Assembly (NCBI RefSeq): GCF_050176255.1 | Contig: NZ_JBFXIE010000032.1 | Length of the DNA stretch: 39,504 bases | Direction: 5' to 3' (one strand) | DNA from: JBFXIE01 sp050176255 | GTDB taxonomy: Bacteria > Pseudomonadota > Gammaproteobacteria > Burkholderiales > Burkholderiaceae_C | Shown here: piece by piece, positions 7,632 through 16,794 of the stretch | Layout of the letters: the number at the start of each line of letters is the position of its first letter | Numbering within the stretch: position 1 is the first letter of the stretch | Notes under the pieces: model-generated | Told to the model about the DNA's origin: nothing | The model's input: the letters and a program-made list of their open reading frames with translations, nothing else | The model's database searches: none | Made by a program: the position numbers and the translations under genes

Positions 7632-9071
7632 CAATTTGGCCTTCAAAAGATCATTGACTTGCTGGGGGTTGGCCTTGCCCTTGCTGGCCTTCATGACCTG
7701 GCCCACCAGGGCGTTGAAGGCTTTGTCCTTGCCGGCCTTGTACTGCTCGACGTTGGCGGGGTTGGCGGCAATCACCTCGTCGATGATTGCCTCCAGCGCG
7801 CCGGTATCTTGAATCTGCCGCAGGCCCTTGGCGTCGATCACGGCGTCCACATCGCTGCCTTCACCGGTCCACAGCGCGTCAAACACCTGCCTGGCGGCGT
7901 TGTTGCTGATGGTGGCATCCTGGATGCGGCCGATCAGCGCGGCCAGCTGCCGGCTGCTGACCTTCACAGCGTCCATGCCGATTTCTTCCTGGTTCAGGCG
8001 GCGCGAGATCTCGCCCATCACCCAGTTGCTGGCCAGTTTGGGCTGGCCGCAGCCTTTGGCCGCATCCTCGAAATAGGCCGCCATGGCCTGGCTTTGCGTG
8101 AGGGTGGTGGCGTCGTACTCGGGCAGGCCGTACTGCTGCACGAAGCGCGCGGCCATGGCGCGCGGCAGCTCGGGCATGCGGGCCTTGATCTCGTCGATCC
8201 ATGGGGCGGCGATCCGCAGCGGCGGCAGGTCGGGATCGGGGAAATACCGGTAGTCGGCCGAGTCTTCCTTGCTGCGCATGGCGCGTGTTTCGCCCGTGTC
8301 GGGGTCGAACAGCACGGTGGCCTGACTGATGGCGTGGCCGTCTTCCAGCTGCTCGATCTGCCAGCGGATCTCGTAGTCGATCGCCTGCTGCATGTTCTTG
8401 AAGCTGTTCAGGTTCTTGATCTCGCGGCGCGTGCCCAGGGGCTGGCCGGGCTTGCGCACCGAGACGTTGGCGTCGCAGCGGAAGCTGCCCTCTTGCATGT
8501 TGCCGTCGCAGATGCCGATCCAGGTGACGATCTTGTGCAGCTCGCGGGCGTAGGCCACGGCCTCTTCGCTGCTGCGCATGTCGGGCTCGGTCACGATCTC
8601 CAGCAGCGGCGTGCCCGCGCGGTTCAGGTCGATGCCGGACTGGCCGATGAAGTCCTCGTGCAGCGACTTGCCGGCGTCCTCTTCCAAGTGGGCGCGCACC
8701 AGGCGCACTGATTTCTTCTCGTCGCCCAGAAAGAACGACACCTCGCCGCCTTGCACCACCGGAATCTCGAACTGGCTGATCTGGTAGCCCTTGGGCAGGT
8801 CGGGGTAGAAGTAATTCTTGCGGGCAAAAATGCTCTCTGGCGCAATGTGGGAGCCCAGGGCCAGTCCCAATTTGATAGCGCAGGCCACGGCCTCGCGGTT
8901 CATCACCGGCAGGGTGCCGGGCAGCGCGAGATCGACGGCGCAGGCCTGGGTGTTGGGCTCGGCGCCAAAGGCGGTGCTGGCGCGGCTGAAGATCTTGCTG
9001 TGGGTGGCGAGCTGGGCGTGGGTCTCGAAGCCGATGACGACTTCGTAGCCGTGGATGAGTTTGCTGGTCAT
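7626..9071 (-). CDS. gatB: Asp-tRNA(Asn)/Glu-tRNA(Gln) amidotransferase subunit B
   Basis: 481 residues from ATG 9071 (MTSKLIHGYEVVIGFETHAQL); a GTG at 9077 overlaps the gatA stop (GTGA) and could be used instead. GatB carries the kinase/transamidation site that activates the mischarged Glu or Asp and receives ammonia from GatA. Visible are the N-terminal EVVIGFETHAQL, the substrate-binding DLNRAGTPLLEIVTEPDMRS and RRYFPDPDLPPL-like region (DYRYFPDPDLPPL), and the C-terminal GatB/YqeY tail (VGQVMKASKGKANPQQVN). It is the last gene of gatCAB. Its stop lies in a dispersed repeat. Confidence 0.96.
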   Translation of the reverse strand: MTSKLIHGYEVVIGFETHAQLATHSKIFSRASTAFGAEPNTQACAVDLALPGTLPVMNREAVACAIKLGLALGSHIAPESIFARKNYFYPDLPKGYQISQFEIPVVQGGEVSFFLGDEKKSVRLVRAHLEEDAGKSLHEDFIGQSGIDLNRAGTPLLEIVTEPDMRSSEEAVAYARELHKIVTWIGICDGNMQEGSFRCDANVSVRKPGQPLGTRREIKNLNSFKNMQQAIDYEIRWQIEQLEDGHAISQATVLFDPDTGETRAMRSKEDSADYRYFPDPDLPPLRIAAPWIDEIKARMPELPRAMAARFVQQYGLPEYDATTLTQSQAMAAYFEDAAKGCGQPKLASNWVMGEISRRLNQEEIGMDAVKVSSRQLAALIGRIQDATISNNAARQVFDALWTGEGSDVDAVIDAKGLRQIQDTGALEAIIDEVIAANPANVEQYKAGKDKAFNALVGQVMKASKGKANPQQVNDLLKAKLA

Positions 9072-9073
9072 AT

Positions 9074-10576
9074 TCACAGGCCTGTGGGCTGGCGAAGGTG
9101 AAAGTCGGTCGCCTGCTGCAGGCGGTGCGCGGCATTGAGCAGGCGCGCTTCGCTGAAGTAGTTGCCGATGAGCTGCAGGCCCACGGGCATGCCGTGCGCG
9201 CCAAAGCCCGCCGGCACGCTCATGCCGGGCAGTCCGGCCAGCGAGGCGGGCAGGGTGAAGATGTCGGCCAGGTAGTCGGCCAGCGGGTCGCTGCGATGCT
9301 CGCCGAGCTTCCAGGCCACGCTGGGCGATACCGGGCCGGCGATCAGGTCGCAGCTTTGGAAGGCTTGCTGGAAGTCTTCAGCGATCATGCGGCGGATTTT
9401 TTGCGCCTGCAGATAGTAGGCGTCGTAGTAGCCATGCGAGAGCACGTAGGTGCCGGTCATGATGCGGCGCTTGACCTCATCGCCAAAGCCCTGGGCACGC
9501 GTCTTTTTGTACATGTCCACCAGGTCGGTGTAGTCCTTGGCGCGGTAGCCGAACTTCACGCCGTCAAAGCGGCTCAGGTTGGACGACGCCTCGGCCGGCG
9601 CGATGATGTAGTACACCGGGATCGACAGCTCGGTGCGCGGCAGGCTGATGGGCACCAGCCTGGCCCCCAGCTTTTCGTATTCCTTGAGGGCTGCCTCGAC
9701 GGCGGCGCGCACGTCGCTCGCCAGACCGTCGCCGAAGAACTCGGCGGGGATGCCGATGCGCAGGCCCTCCAGCGAATCATTGAGCCGGACGCTGAAATCC
9801 TCTGCCGGCATGTCCAGACTGGTGGAGTCGCGGTCAGGGTCCGGGCCGCACATGGCGGACAGCAGCAGCGCGCAGTCCTCGGCGCTGCGCGCCATCGGCC
9901 CTGCCTGGTCGAGGCTGGAAGCGAAGGCGATCAGCCCATAGCGGCTGGCGCGGCCATAGGTGGGCTTGATGCCGGTGATGCCGCAATACGACGCGGGCTG
10001 GCGAATCGAGCCGCCCGTGTCCGTGCCCGTCACGGCTGGCGCCAGGCGCGCGGCCACGGCCACGCCGCTGCCGCCCGAGGAGCCGCCGGGGATGCGGTCG
10101 GTGTCCCAGGGGTTGCGCACCGGCGCGGGTGCGTCAAAGCCGACGGGGGCCACGGCCGAGTTCTCGTTGGCCGAGCCCATGGCGAATTCGTCGCAGTTGA
10201 GCTTGCCCAGCGTCACGCAGCCGGCATTGGCCAGGCGGGTGACTACGGTGGCGTCAAAGGGCGAGCGGTAGCCCGCCAGCATCTTCGAGCCGGCGGTGCT
10301 GGGGAAGTCGCGGGTGACGAAGACGTCCTTGTGCGCGATGGGCACGCCCGCCAGCGGCGCGGCGGTGCCTGCCGCCAGGGCGGCGTCTTGTGCGCGGGCC
10401 TGGGCCAGGGTGGCTTCTTCGTTCAGGGCCACGTAGGCGCCCAGGTTCTGGTGGGCTTTGGCGCGGGCCAGAAAGTGCTGCGCCGCTTCGGTGGCCGAAA
10501 CCTGTTTGCCGCGCAATGCGGCTGCCAGCTGGGCCACGCTCAGGTGGTGCAGATCGGTCATGGGGTTGTTGCTCAT
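9074..10576 (-). CDS. gatA: Asp-tRNA(Asn)/Glu-tRNA(Gln) amidotransferase subunit A
   Basis: 500 residues. GatA is the glutaminase subunit of the amidotransferase; it belongs to the amidase-signature family. The Lys of the Ser-cisSer-Lys triad is in PIAHKDVFVT, the first Ser is in the GGSSGGSG stretch, and the nucleophile lies in GTDTGGSIRQPAS. The length is usual for the family. The start used is MSNNPMTDLHHL at 10576; an internal ATG at residue 6 is a weaker option. It begins 9 bases after the gatC stop and overlaps or touches gatB, so the three subunits are co-translated. Confidence 0.97.
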   Translation of the reverse strand: MSNNPMTDLHHLSVAQLAAALRGKQVSATEAAQHFLARAKAHQNLGAYVALNEEATLAQARAQDAALAAGTAAPLAGVPIAHKDVFVTRDFPSTAGSKMLAGYRSPFDATVVTRLANAGCVTLGKLNCDEFAMGSANENSAVAPVGFDAPAPVRNPWDTDRIPGGSSGGSGVAVAARLAPAVTGTDTGGSIRQPASYCGITGIKPTYGRASRYGLIAFASSLDQAGPMARSAEDCALLLSAMCGPDPDRDSTSLDMPAEDFSVRLNDSLEGLRIGIPAEFFGDGLASDVRAAVEAALKEYEKLGARLVPISLPRTELSIPVYYIIAPAEASSNLSRFDGVKFGYRAKDYTDLVDMYKKTRAQGFGDEVKRRIMTGTYVLSHGYYDAYYLQAQKIRRMIAEDFQQAFQSCDLIAGPVSPSVAWKLGEHRSDPLADYLADIFTLPASLAGLPGMSVPAGFGAHGMPVGLQLIGNYFSEARLLNAAHRLQQATDFHLRQPTGL

Positions 10577-10585
10577 GGTGCGTCC

Positions 10586-10885
10586 TTACTCGATCACCTT
10601 GGGCACCAGGAACAGGCCGCGCTCGACGGCCGGCGCGCTTTGCTGGTTGGCCTCGCGCTGGTCGGGTTCGCTGGCCACGTCGTCTCGCAGGCGAAGCTGC
10701 ACGTCCTGAGTCACCGCCACGGGGTGCGGCAATGGGGTGATACCGCTGGTATCCACGGCCTGCATCTTTTCCACGATGTCAAAAAAACCGTTGAGCTGGG
10801 CGAGCATGCGCTCACTGTCTTGCGGGCTCAGTTCAAGCCGGGCCAGATTGGCGATGCGGCCGATATCCTGGAGGGTCAGTGCCAT
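10586..10885 (-). CDS. gatC: Asp-tRNA(Asn)/Glu-tRNA(Gln) amidotransferase subunit C
   Basis: 99 residues from ATG 10885 (MALTLQDIGRIANLARLEL). GatC is the small subunit that wraps round and stabilises GatA-GatB. The conserved I-x-x-L-A-R-L-x-L start, the FFDIVEKMQAVDTSGITPLPHP centre and the C-terminal FLVPKVIE are all present. The longer open frame upstream reaches into the mreB intergenic region and is not supported. It is the first gene of gatCAB, divergent from mreB. Confidence 0.95.
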   Translation of the reverse strand: MALTLQDIGRIANLARLELSPQDSERMLAQLNGFFDIVEKMQAVDTSGITPLPHPVAVTQDVQLRLRDDVASEPDQREANQQSAPAVERGLFLVPKVIE

Positions 10886-10946
10886 AGGGAAAATGGACGG
10901 GCGGAAACCAGATGTAAAGCAATCGTCCGGGGCCCGTCGGGGGAAG

Positions 10947-10971
10947 TTATTCACAGGGGATGCGGTATTAT
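10947..10971 (+). promoter_or_regulatory. Possible mreB promoter region in the gatC-mreB gap
   Basis: The 206-base gap between the divergent gatC and mreB starts holds a -10-like TATTAT at 10966-10971. No good -35 lies at standard spacing (TTATTC at 10947 is 13 bases away). The A+T content is locally raised around 10906-11045. Weak evidence; the position is a guess at where the divergent promoters lie. Confidence 0.25.
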
Positions 10972-11091
10972 CCCGGCTTTGCCGCAAGACCTCCACATTG
11001 CCGGTCATTGTGCGAAAAAAGCCAACAAACACCCCCCAAATATCCGGCGACGGCAGGCCGACGTGCATGCCGTGCCTGAGAGGATTTCTGC

Positions 11092-12135
11092 ATGTTCGGA
11101 GCTTTCCGTCGGTATTTCTCCACCGACCTGGCCATAGACCTCGGCACCGCCAACACCCTGATTTTTGCCCGCGACAAGGGCATCGTGCTCGATGAGCCTT
11201 CTGTAGTTGCCATCCGCCACGAGGGCGGCCCGCACGGCAAGAAGGTGATCCAGGCGGTCGGCCGCGAGGCCAAGGCCATGCTGGGCAAGGTGCCCGGCAA
11301 CATCGAGGCCATCCGCCCCATGAAGGACGGCGTGATCGCCGACTTCGTCATCACCGAGCAGATGATCAAGCAGTTCATCAAGATGGTGCATCCGCGCTCG
11401 GTGCTCACGCCCAGCCCGCGCATCATCATCTGCGTGCCCTGTGGCTCCACCCAGGTGGAGCGCCGCGCCATCAAGGACGCGGCCGAGGCCGCCGGCGCCA
11501 CGGCGGTCTATTTGATCGAAGAACCCATGGCCGCGGGCATTGGCGCCGGGCTGCCGGTGTCCGAGGCCAGCGGTTCGATGGTGGTGGACATTGGCGGTGG
11601 CACCACCGAAGTGGGGGTCATCAGCCTGGGCGGCATGGTCTACAAGGGCAGTGTGCGCGTGGGCGGCGACAAGTTCGACGAGTCCATCATCAATTACATC
11701 CGCCGCAACTACGGCATGCTGATCGGCGAGCCCACGGCCGAGGCCATCAAGAAGAACATCGGCTCGGCCTTCCCGGGCTCCGAGGTCAAGGAGATGGAGG
11801 TCAAGGGCCGCAACCTCTCCGAGGGCGTGCCGCGCAGCTTCACCATCTCGTCCAACGAGGTGCTGGAGGCCCTGACCGAGCCGCTCAACCAGATCGTCTC
11901 AGCCGTCAAGAACGCGCTCGAGCAAACCCCCCCCGAGCTGGGCGCCGACATCGCCGAGCGCGGCATGATGCTGACCGGCGGCGGTGCGCTGCTGCGTGAC
12001 CTGGATCGCCTGCTCAACGAAGAAACCGGCCTGCCCGTGCTGGTGGCCGAAGAGCCGCTGACCTGTGTGGTGCGTGGCTGCGGCATGGCGCTCGACAGCC
12101 TCGACCGGCAGGGCAGCATCTTCACCAGCGACTAA
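11092..12135 (+). CDS. mreB: Rod-shape-determining actin homologue MreB
   Basis: 347 residues, the normal length. MreB polymerises under the inner membrane and guides the elongation machinery. It has an N-terminal amphipathic segment (MFGAFRRYFSTD), the phosphate-1 motif IDLGTANTLIF, phosphate-2 VVDIGGGTTEVGVI and the adenosine motif LTGGGALLRDLDRLL. A purine-rich AGAGGATTT lies before the ATG. It leads the cluster mreB-mreC-mreD-mrdA; a 190-base gap before mreC suggests a separate control point or processing site there. Confidence 0.98.
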   Translation: MFGAFRRYFSTDLAIDLGTANTLIFARDKGIVLDEPSVVAIRHEGGPHGKKVIQAVGREAKAMLGKVPGNIEAIRPMKDGVIADFVITEQMIKQFIKMVHPRSVLTPSPRIIICVPCGSTQVERRAIKDAAEAAGATAVYLIEEPMAAGIGAGLPVSEASGSMVVDIGGGTTEVGVISLGGMVYKGSVRVGGDKFDESIINYIRRNYGMLIGEPTAEAIKKNIGSAFPGSEVKEMEVKGRNLSEGVPRSFTISSNEVLEALTEPLNQIVSAVKNALEQTPPELGADIAERGMMLTGGGALLRDLDRLLNEETGLPVLVAEEPLTCVVRGCGMALDSLDRQGSIFTSD

Positions 12136-12325
12136 GAGGCGAGAGTCTTTTGCCTACGCCCGCCTTGCACGCCAAAATGCCCCTGCTCATCGTTGCAAAT
12201 GCTCGCCATAGCCCGATCTATGGCTGCGCTTTGCGCCTCGACCAGGAACGTTTTGACGCGCCTTTCGGGCACGGGCAAATAACTCCCAGCCTCTGACCTT
12301 GTTCTGCGCCTGACGAGCTGTCCGC

Positions 12326-13243
12326 ATGCCGCTGGGAACCCTGGATCGATCGGCGCCGACGTTGTTCAAGCAAGGGCCATCGCCGCTGGCCCGTCTTGCC
12401 CTCTACAGCGCTCTGGCGCTGTTTTTGATGGTGGCCGACACCCGTTTTCGCGTGACCGAGCCGCTGCGTCAGGCAATGGCCACCGTGCTGTACCCGCTGC
12501 AATGGCTGGCGCTGCAGCCGGTGGAGCTGGCTGGCAAGGGCGCTGGCTACTTTCAGTCGCTGCAGGCGGCGCAGCAGGGGGCGGACGAGGCGCGGCGCCA
12601 GATGGCGGTTCTGTCCGTGCGTGCCGGCGAGTCTGAACAACTGCTGCGCGAGAACGCCGAGCTGCGCAAACTGCTGGACTTGCGCGAGCGCCTGACCACA
12701 CCCGCACAGGCCGCGCAGGTGATCTATGACACGGCAGACCCCTACACCCGCCGCGTGATGCTGGACCGGGGGCAGCTGGCCGGCGTGGAGCCGGGCGCGC
12801 CCGTGATGGACGCATCCGGCGTGCTGGGCCAGGTCACGCGTGTGTTTCCCATGCTCAGCGAAGTCACCCTGCTCATCGACCGTGATCAGGCGATCCCCGT
12901 GCTCAACCTGCGCACCGGCGCGCGCAGCGTGGCCTATGGCGACCCCGCGGGGGGCCAGGGCGGCGGCATGGAGCTGCGTTTCACCCCCGCTGCCGCTGAT
13001 GTCAAGGAGGGTGATCTGCTCACCACCAGCGGCGTGGACGGCCTCTACCCCGCGGGCTTGCCGGTGGCGCGCGTGGTGCGCGTGGAGCGGCGCGCCGACT
13101 CCGCCTTTGCGCGCATTTACTGCGCGCCCGTGGCACAGATGGATGGTGCGCGCCATGTGATGGTGCTCAAGCCGGTGGTGGCCGATCTGCCCGAGCGGCC
13201 CGAGCCCACGCCCGCTGCGCCCAGGCGCGGAGGCCGCAAATGA
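12326..13243 (+). CDS. mreC: Rod-shape-determining protein MreC
   Basis: 305 residues: a short cytoplasmic N-terminus, one membrane segment around residues 23-42 (LARLALYSALALFLMVAD), a coiled coil about residues 75-115 (GADEARRQ ... LLRENAELRKLLDL) and a periplasmic beta-rich domain with VMDASGVLGQVTRV and LLTTSGVDGLYPAGLPVARV. The tail is Pro/Arg-rich. MreC links MreB, MreD and PBP2 and activates PBP2. Start ATG 12326 gives MPLGTLDRSAPTLF, as expected for this group. It overlaps mreD by 4 bases (ATGA). Confidence 0.95.
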   Translation: MPLGTLDRSAPTLFKQGPSPLARLALYSALALFLMVADTRFRVTEPLRQAMATVLYPLQWLALQPVELAGKGAGYFQSLQAAQQGADEARRQMAVLSVRAGESEQLLRENAELRKLLDLRERLTTPAQAAQVIYDTADPYTRRVMLDRGQLAGVEPGAPVMDASGVLGQVTRVFPMLSEVTLLIDRDQAIPVLNLRTGARSVAYGDPAGGQGGGMELRFTPAAADVKEGDLLTTSGVDGLYPAGLPVARVVRVERRADSAFARIYCAPVAQMDGARHVMVLKPVVADLPERPEPTPAAPRRGGRK

Positions 13244-13761
13244 TCATGCCCAAGGGCCAGCAGCTGCTGCTGCCGGTCAACCCCATCTTCATCGCAGCCA
13301 GTCTGGTTGCGGCGCTGGCGCTGAACATGCTGCCCCTGGGCCGCGTGGTCTGGACGCCCGACTGGGTCATGGTGCTGCTGGTGTTCTGGGGCATTCACCA
13401 GCCGCAGCGGGTGGGTTTGGGCGTGGCCTTTCTGATGGGCCTGTGCATCGACGTGTACCAGTCCGCTTTGCTGGGCCAGCATGCGCTGGTGTACTGCGCG
13501 CTGATGTTCGGCGCCCAATATGCCCACCGGCGCCTGCTGTGGTTCGGCCCGCTGCTGCAGGCGCTGCAGCTGCTGCCGCTTTTTTTTGCGGCCCATGCGC
13601 TGGAGCTGGCGCTGCGCGTGCTGATCGACGGCGGCATCCTGCCGGGTTTCGAGGGTCTGGTGGCTCCCCTGCTGGAGGCCGCACTGTGGCCCGTGGCCAG
13701 CGGGGTGCTGCTGGCGCCGCAGCGTCGCCCGCCCGATCAGGACAAGAATCGTCCGCTGTGA
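13240..13761 (+). CDS. mreD: Rod-shape-determining membrane protein MreD
   Basis: 173 residues, very hydrophobic, with about five to six membrane segments (for example FIAASLVAALALNMLPLG and MVLLVFWGIHQP). The stretch LGVAFLMGLCIDVYQSALLGQHAL, split here as LGVAFLMGLCIDV and QSALLGQHAL, is the family hallmark. The start overlaps the mreC stop. It is part of the elongasome and is followed by the PBP2 gene 27 bases downstream. Confidence 0.93.
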   Translation: MIMPKGQQLLLPVNPIFIAASLVAALALNMLPLGRVVWTPDWVMVLLVFWGIHQPQRVGLGVAFLMGLCIDVYQSALLGQHALVYCALMFGAQYAHRRLLWFGPLLQALQLLPLFFAAHALELALRVLIDGGILPGFEGLVAPLLEAALWPVASGVLLAPQRRPPDQDKNRPL

Positions 13762-13788
13762 TGTGCGCTGCATGAAGGACCGTCGCGG

Positions 13789-15729
13789 ATGACCGAGCTG
13801 CGCAACACCGAGGCCGACACCGGGCGTTTTCGCCTGCGTGTGCTGGTGGTCGGCGTGGTGGTGTTGCTGGCTTTTTTGCTGATCGTTGCGCGTCTGGTGG
13901 TGCTGCAGGTGGTGCGCCATGAAGACCTGGCTGACCAGGCGGAGAGCAACCGCACGGCCATCGTGCCCATCGTGCCCAATCGCGGCCTGATTCTGGACCG
14001 CAACGGCGTGGTGCTGGCCACTAACTATTCGGCCTACACGCTGGAGATCACGCCCTCGCGCACCATGGATCTGGAGGCAACGATCGACGAGCTGGCCAAG
14101 ATCGTGGACATCCAGCCGCGCGACCGGCGCCGCTTCAAGCGCCTGCGCGAGGAGTCGCGCAGCTTCGATTCGCTGCCCATCCGCACGCGCCTGTCGGACG
14201 AAGAGGTCGCCCGCTTTGCCGCGCAGCGCTATCGCTTTCCGGGGGTGGACATCAAGGCGCGGCTGTTTCGCAACTACCCGCTGGGCGAGGTGGCCAGCCA
14301 TGCCATCGGCTACATCGGCCGCATCAACCAGCGCGAAAAAGAGCGTATCGAAGATTCAGAAGACGCGGCCAACTACCGCGGCACCGACTACATCGGTAAG
14401 CTGGGCGTGGAGCAGAGCTTCGAGGCCACGCTGCACGGCCAGACCGGCTTTGAGCGCATGGAAACCTCGGCCGGCGGCCACGCGGTGCGCCGCCTGGCCA
14501 GCCAGCCGGCCACGCCGGGCAACACGGTGATGCTGTCGCTGGACATCAAGCTGCAAAAGCTCATCGAGGACATGTTCGGCGAGCGCCGCGGTGCGCTGGT
14601 GGCGCTGGACCCGCGCAATGGCGAGGTGCTGGCGCTGGTATCCAAGCCGACGTTCGACCCCAACCTGTTCGTCGAGGGCATTGACCACGAGAACTGGCAG
14701 GCGCTCAACGAGTCCATCGACAAGCCGCTGCTCAACCGCGCGCTGCGCGGCACCTATCCGCCCGGCTCCACCTACAAGCCCTTCATGGCGCTGGCCGCGC
14801 TGGAGCTGGGCAAGCGCTCGGCCACCCAGGTGTTCAACGACCCTGGCTATTTCAGCTATGGCGGGCGCACCTTCCGCAGCCACGAGGGCGGCCTGGGCGG
14901 CGTGGACATGCACCGCGCCATCCAGTTTTCCAGCAACACCTACTTTTACTCGCTGGCCGTGGAAATGGGGGTGGATGCCATCCACGACTTCATGAAGCCG
15001 CTGGGTTTTGGGCAGATCACCGGCATCGACCTGGGTGGCGAGGTGCGCGGCGTGCTGCCCAGCACCGAGTGGAAGCGCAACGCCTACAAGCGCCCCGATG
15101 CGCGGCGCTGGTATTCGGGCGAGACGGTGTCGCTGGGCATCGGCCAGGGCTACAACAACTTCACCATGCTGCAGCTGGCACTGGCTCAGGCCACGCTGGC
15201 CAACGGCGGCACGCGCTACCGCCCGCACCTGATCAAGGCAGTCAAGGACCAGGTGAGCGGCCAGGTGACCGAGGTGCAGCAGCCGCCTGGCGAGCATCTG
15301 GGCTACAACCCCAAGAACGTGGCCATCGTCAACAACGCGCTGATGGCCGTGAACCAGGCGGGCACCGGGCGGCGCGTGTTTGCGGGCGCGCCCTACACCT
15401 CGGGCGGCAAGACTGGCACGGCGCAGGCCGTGAGCCTGGGGCAGAACGTGCGCTACAACGCCAAGCTGCTGGAGGAGCACCAGCGCGACCACTCGCTGTT
15501 CAGCGCCTTCGCGCCGGTGGAAGACCCCAAAATTGTCGTGGCCGTGATCGTGGAGAACGCGGGTTTTGGTGCCGCAGCGGCCGCGCCCATCGTGCGCCGC
15601 GTGTTCGACTACTGGCTGCTGGGCCAGTACCCCAGCGAGCAGGACCTGGCCGCGGTGTCCAAGGGCCAGGCCGGCGTGCCCATCGGCACGCCGCGCCGCG
15701 CCGACGATGTGCCGCTGCCGGTGCAGTGA
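13789..15729 (+). CDS. mrdA: Penicillin-binding protein 2, elongation transpeptidase
   Basis: 646 residues, class B PBP. A single membrane anchor lies around residues 15-40 (LVVGVVVLLAFLLIVARL), then the pedestal domain with NRGLILDRNG and a linker including YRGTDYIGKLGVEQSFE. The transpeptidase domain has the catalytic Ser327 in GSTYKPF (S-x-x-K), SSNTYF (S-x-N) and Lys541 in GGKTGTAQ. It cross-links side-wall peptidoglycan with RodA and MreBCD. In many betaproteobacteria a rodA gene follows; here the next gene is a DMT permease on the opposite strand, 23 bases away. Confidence 0.96.
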   Translation: MTELRNTEADTGRFRLRVLVVGVVVLLAFLLIVARLVVLQVVRHEDLADQAESNRTAIVPIVPNRGLILDRNGVVLATNYSAYTLEITPSRTMDLEATIDELAKIVDIQPRDRRRFKRLREESRSFDSLPIRTRLSDEEVARFAAQRYRFPGVDIKARLFRNYPLGEVASHAIGYIGRINQREKERIEDSEDAANYRGTDYIGKLGVEQSFEATLHGQTGFERMETSAGGHAVRRLASQPATPGNTVMLSLDIKLQKLIEDMFGERRGALVALDPRNGEVLALVSKPTFDPNLFVEGIDHENWQALNESIDKPLLNRALRGTYPPGSTYKPFMALAALELGKRSATQVFNDPGYFSYGGRTFRSHEGGLGGVDMHRAIQFSSNTYFYSLAVEMGVDAIHDFMKPLGFGQITGIDLGGEVRGVLPSTEWKRNAYKRPDARRWYSGETVSLGIGQGYNNFTMLQLALAQATLANGGTRYRPHLIKAVKDQVSGQVTEVQQPPGEHLGYNPKNVAIVNNALMAVNQAGTGRRVFAGAPYTSGGKTGTAQAVSLGQNVRYNAKLLEEHQRDHSLFSAFAPVEDPKIVVAVIVENAGFGAAAAAPIVRRVFDYWLLGQYPSEQDLAAVSKGQAGVPIGTPRRADDVPLPVQ

Positions 15730-15752
15730 GAGACGGAGAGTGAATTGAGAGG

Positions 15753-16649
15753 CTACGCGCCGCCGCGTGCCGGCGCGCGCGGTGGCGGCATTTGGCTGAC
15801 CACCAGGGCGCAGACGATCAACGCCGCGCCGCCCAGGCCGGCCGCGCCCAGCCGCTCGCCAATCAGCAGCCAGGCCGTGGCGGCCGCAAACACCGGCTCC
15901 AGCCCAAAAACGATGGCGCTGCGCATGGCGTCCACCCGCTGCTGGCCCCAGGCCTGCAGCGTCACCACCAGCACGCAGGCCACCACCCCCAGATAGACCA
16001 GTGCTGCCAGCGCCTGCCCTGGCAGCGCAGCCAGCGCCTGCAGCGACGATTGCACGCCACCGTGGCGCACCAGCAGCAGCACGCTGGCCGCGCCGAACAT
16101 CACCAGCGCCTGCACCGCCGCCATGCGCGTGGCGCGCAGCGGTTGCGCCGCGGTGCGGCGCGCGCACTCTTCCAGGGTCAGGATGTAGATGGCGTAGAAC
16201 AGTGTGCTGACCAGCGTCAGCGTGTCGCCCAGGTTCCAGGGCTCGTCTTCATGGAACATCAGCACCATGCCCGCCAGCGCCATGGCGCAGGCCGCCCACA
16301 GCGTGGCGCCGTAGCGTCGGCCCAGCACGGCCATGGCCAGCAGCGGCACCACCAGCACGTTCAGCCCTGTGACGAAGGCGTTGCGGTTGCTGCTGGTGCG
16401 CGCCAGCCCCTCGATCTGTAGCCAGAACGCGGCAAACAGCAGCGCACCCAGCAGCACGCCCCAGCGCAGCTCCGCGCGCCGCAGCCCGCGCCACAGCGGC
16501 GCCAGCACCAGCAGTGCAATCGCAAATCGTGCCCAGATGATTTGCAGCGCGTCCAGGTGGGCGGACATCAGCTTCATCGCAGGGAAGGTGGTGCCCCAGA
16601 CGGCCACCACCAGCAAAAGGGCCAGCAGGCCCTGGCGTTCAGAACGCAT
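15753..16649 (-). CDS. DMT-superfamily (EamA) transporter
   Basis: 298 residues with about ten membrane segments in two EamA repeats. Repeat one begins LLALLLVVAVWGTTFPAMKLM; the conserved WGTTFPAMK and FALAxL-like (ARFAIALLVLAP) elements are visible. Repeat two holds LTLVSTLFYAIYILTLEE and ends VFGLEPVFAAATAWLLIGERLG, the usual EamA signature. The tail after about residue 285 is Pro/Arg-rich and cytoplasmic. Substrate unknown (metabolite export is common). It is separated from the upstream ABC operon by a dispersed repeat and converges on mrdA. Confidence 0.88.
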   Translation of the reverse strand: MRSERQGLLALLLVVAVWGTTFPAMKLMSAHLDALQIIWARFAIALLVLAPLWRGLRRAELRWGVLLGALLFAAFWLQIEGLARTSSNRNAFVTGLNVLVVPLLAMAVLGRRYGATLWAACAMALAGMVLMFHEDEPWNLGDTLTLVSTLFYAIYILTLEECARRTAAQPLRATRMAAVQALVMFGAASVLLLVRHGGVQSSLQALAALPGQALAALVYLGVVACVLVVTLQAWGQQRVDAMRSAIVFGLEPVFAAATAWLLIGERLGAAGLGGAALIVCALVVSQMPPPRAPARGGA

Positions 16650-16713
16650 GACAAATCTCGCAAAAAAAACAGGGCAGCCAGAGGTGATGGGCAGCGGTGG
16701 AATTGATTTGATG

Positions 16714-16767
16714 TTTTATGCCTCCAGCCCTTGTGCATCAAGCGCTGGTAGCTATTAAAAAAGAAGT
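16714..16767 (+). repeat. Dispersed repeat, copy 2
   Basis: Forward copy: GCCTCCAGCCCTTG, TGCAT, CAAGCGCTGG, then TAGCTATTAAAAAAG. The CCAGCcCTTG / CAAGcGCTGG arms form a 10-base stem with one mismatch. Located between the amino-acid ABC ATPase gene and the DMT permease gene. Confidence 0.7.
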
Positions 16768-16794
16768 GATCGGGCAGCGGTGTCGCGGCGCCAA

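Noticed and set aside
9098..11137. 679-codon plus-strand frame opposite gatA and gatC
   Set aside because: Shadow frame, no recognisable motif, runs through two real genes and an intergenic region.
12136..12325. Regulatory element or small gene between mreB and mreC
   Set aside because: CATAG / CTATG can pair but only over 5 bases; no open frame with a ribosome site; nothing reportable.
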